Assembly: GCA_031253335.1 (NCBI GenBank)
Contig: JAIRWF010000042.1
Location: forward strand, 1 to 45,669
DNA: 45,669 nt
Direction of reading: 5' to 3'
From: Streptococcaceae bacterium
GTDB lineage: Bacteria > Bacillota > Bacilli > Lactobacillales > Streptococcaceae
The translations under genes were made by a program, and so were the position numbers. Shown piece after piece: positions 44,968 to 45,669 of the stretch; the stretch's first letter is position 1; the number at the start of each line of letters is the position of its first letter. The notes below the pieces were generated by a model, which did not search any database, was not told the origin of the DNA, and was given only the letters and a program-made list of their open reading frames with translations.

Positions 44968-45328
44968 AATAGCTTTGATTGGTGGAGCGGCCGGCCTAGG
45001 TGCCGTGACGCGCTATTTATTTAGCACTCTCAACAATAAACGCCATCAGATTGGTTTTCCTGTTGGTACTTATCTCGTCAATATAGTGGGCACGGTATTA
45101 ATCGGCTATTTGATGGGGCGTTTTGGCAATCATGCAGAAAGCTATAAAATCTTTGCAACAGGTTTTTGTGGGGGGCTGACAACCTTTTCAACTTTTAACT
45201 TTGAACTTTTTCAGCTATTAGAAGACCATGATTACAAGCATTTCAGCCTTTACTTTCTGTTTTCCTATGGTCTTGGTTTTGTCGGCGTGATTCTTGGACT
45301 TGTCCTCGCAGGCGCGCCATTTCACTAA
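44960..45328 (+). CDS. crcB2: Fluoride exporter subunit CrcB/FluC, second gene
   Basis: I chose the ATG at 44960, 5 bases after GGAGG (122 residues), over 44918 which lies inside crcB1. Motifs are GGAAGLGAVTRYLF, YLVNIVGTVLIGYL and ATGFCGGLTTFSTFNFE. It should form the channel with the first subunit and lower cytoplasmic fluoride. Confidence 0.94.
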   Translation: MLEIALIGGAAGLGAVTRYLFSTLNNKRHQIGFPVGTYLVNIVGTVLIGYLMGRFGNHAESYKIFATGFCGGLTTFSTFNFELFQLLEDHDYKHFSLYFLFSYGLGFVGVILGLVLAGAPFH

Positions 45329-45669
45329 AAGATAAAAAATAAAGGGCGTGTCTAAAACCTGTTTTGCTTTTGCTTGCTTGGACGACTTGTCCAAGGTGGT
45401 AGATAGAGACTTGTGAAACAAGTCCCAGCCTGCGTCGAGGTTGCGGATGAAACAAGCGAAGCTTGTGTCGCCCAAAAACTCTAGCTGTCCGTTTTGTCAA
45501 AAGTAGCTAAAACACTGGACAAAAAGGCAAGGCCGAGCAGCCGTTTATGTACTTGACGACGATTGAGGAAACTCCGTTTCCTTATCCGCAACCTTGACAC
45601 GATGTGTCAAGCGTCATCTGCGCCACGCTTGAATGTCCGTTTCGCAGCCCTCGCTTTGCTTCGGTGCGA
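45329..45669. repeat. Non-coding hairpin array at the window end
   Basis: No gene is seen. GGGCGTGTCTA (about 45341) is the reverse of the TAGACACGCCC end of the dispersed repeats, and GTGGCGCAGATG (reverse strand near 45620) also matches them. At least five small stems are lined up: CTTGGAC/GTCCAAG (45377-45395), GACTTGT/ACAAGTC (45408-45424), ACAAGC/GCTTGT (45452-45466), AGGAAAC/GTTTCCT (45566-45582) and CTTGACAC/GTGTCAAG (45593-45611). The element runs off the window. Confidence 0.65.

Overview
The window reads as chromosomal DNA of a low-passenger, gene-dense Firmicute of the family Streptococcaceae, closest in gene content to the Lactococcus/Lactovum branch. Supporting features are the ftsA-ftsZ-yggS-sepF-ylmG-ylmH-divIVA-ileS cluster, a PepC aminopeptidase, two DUF1033 proteins, a CinD-like nitroreductase behind a cop box, and a comFA-comFC operon behind a SigX (cin) box. 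Base composition is near 45-50% GC in most genes, high for lactococci, so a GC-richer relative such as Lactovum is my guess. The species is inferred, not shown.

Layout. 1-759: end of rplK and rplA. 819-3643: a radical SAM protein, a small methyltransferase, a dispersed repeat and a GRP-type sugar transporter. 3728-5041 (minus): the D,D-carboxypeptidase DacA. 5062-8531: the str operon (rpsL, rpsG, fusA) with a structured leader and a structured rpsG-fusA spacer. 8759-18094: one 3111-residue Ser/Ala-rich, LPXTG-anchored adhesin with a KxYKxGKxW-type signal. 18267-22766: gltX, pepC, rlmB and degV. 22929-28744: the division cluster ftsA to divIVA. 28748-31736: a T-box and ileS. 31773-36163: coaE, ftsW, a TMEM175-like membrane protein, cysS and mrnC. 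36184-36981: two DUF1033 paralogues. 37125-41897: a signal-less GLUG protein and a large GLUG/YDG surface protein. 41987-42592: cinD. 42595-44504 (minus): comFA-comFC. 44569-45328: a crcB pair. 45329-45669: non-coding repeat DNA.

Most genes are housekeeping: translation (L11, L1, S12, S7, EF-G, three aminoacyl-tRNA synthetases, RlmB, Mini-III), division and wall synthesis (FtsA/Z/W, SepF, DivIVA, DacA), and CoA synthesis. The accessory content is two cell-wall-anchored giants, copper and fluoride defence, and DNA-uptake genes.

The most unusual signals are not genes. (1) A 14-bp palindrome, TGTCAAATTTGACA, occurs exactly 8 times, inside genes in two reading frames and as terminator stems. (2) At least nine genes have their -10 box only 5-8 bases before the start codon, which predicts leaderless mRNAs. 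(3) The giant adhesin has a hidden super-repeat of about 900 bp. (4) cysS is a mosaic, with a palindromic in-frame insert and a tract of about 30% GC. (5) A family of hairpin-rich dispersed repeats sits between genes. No CRISPR array, tRNA, rRNA, prophage or transposase was seen.
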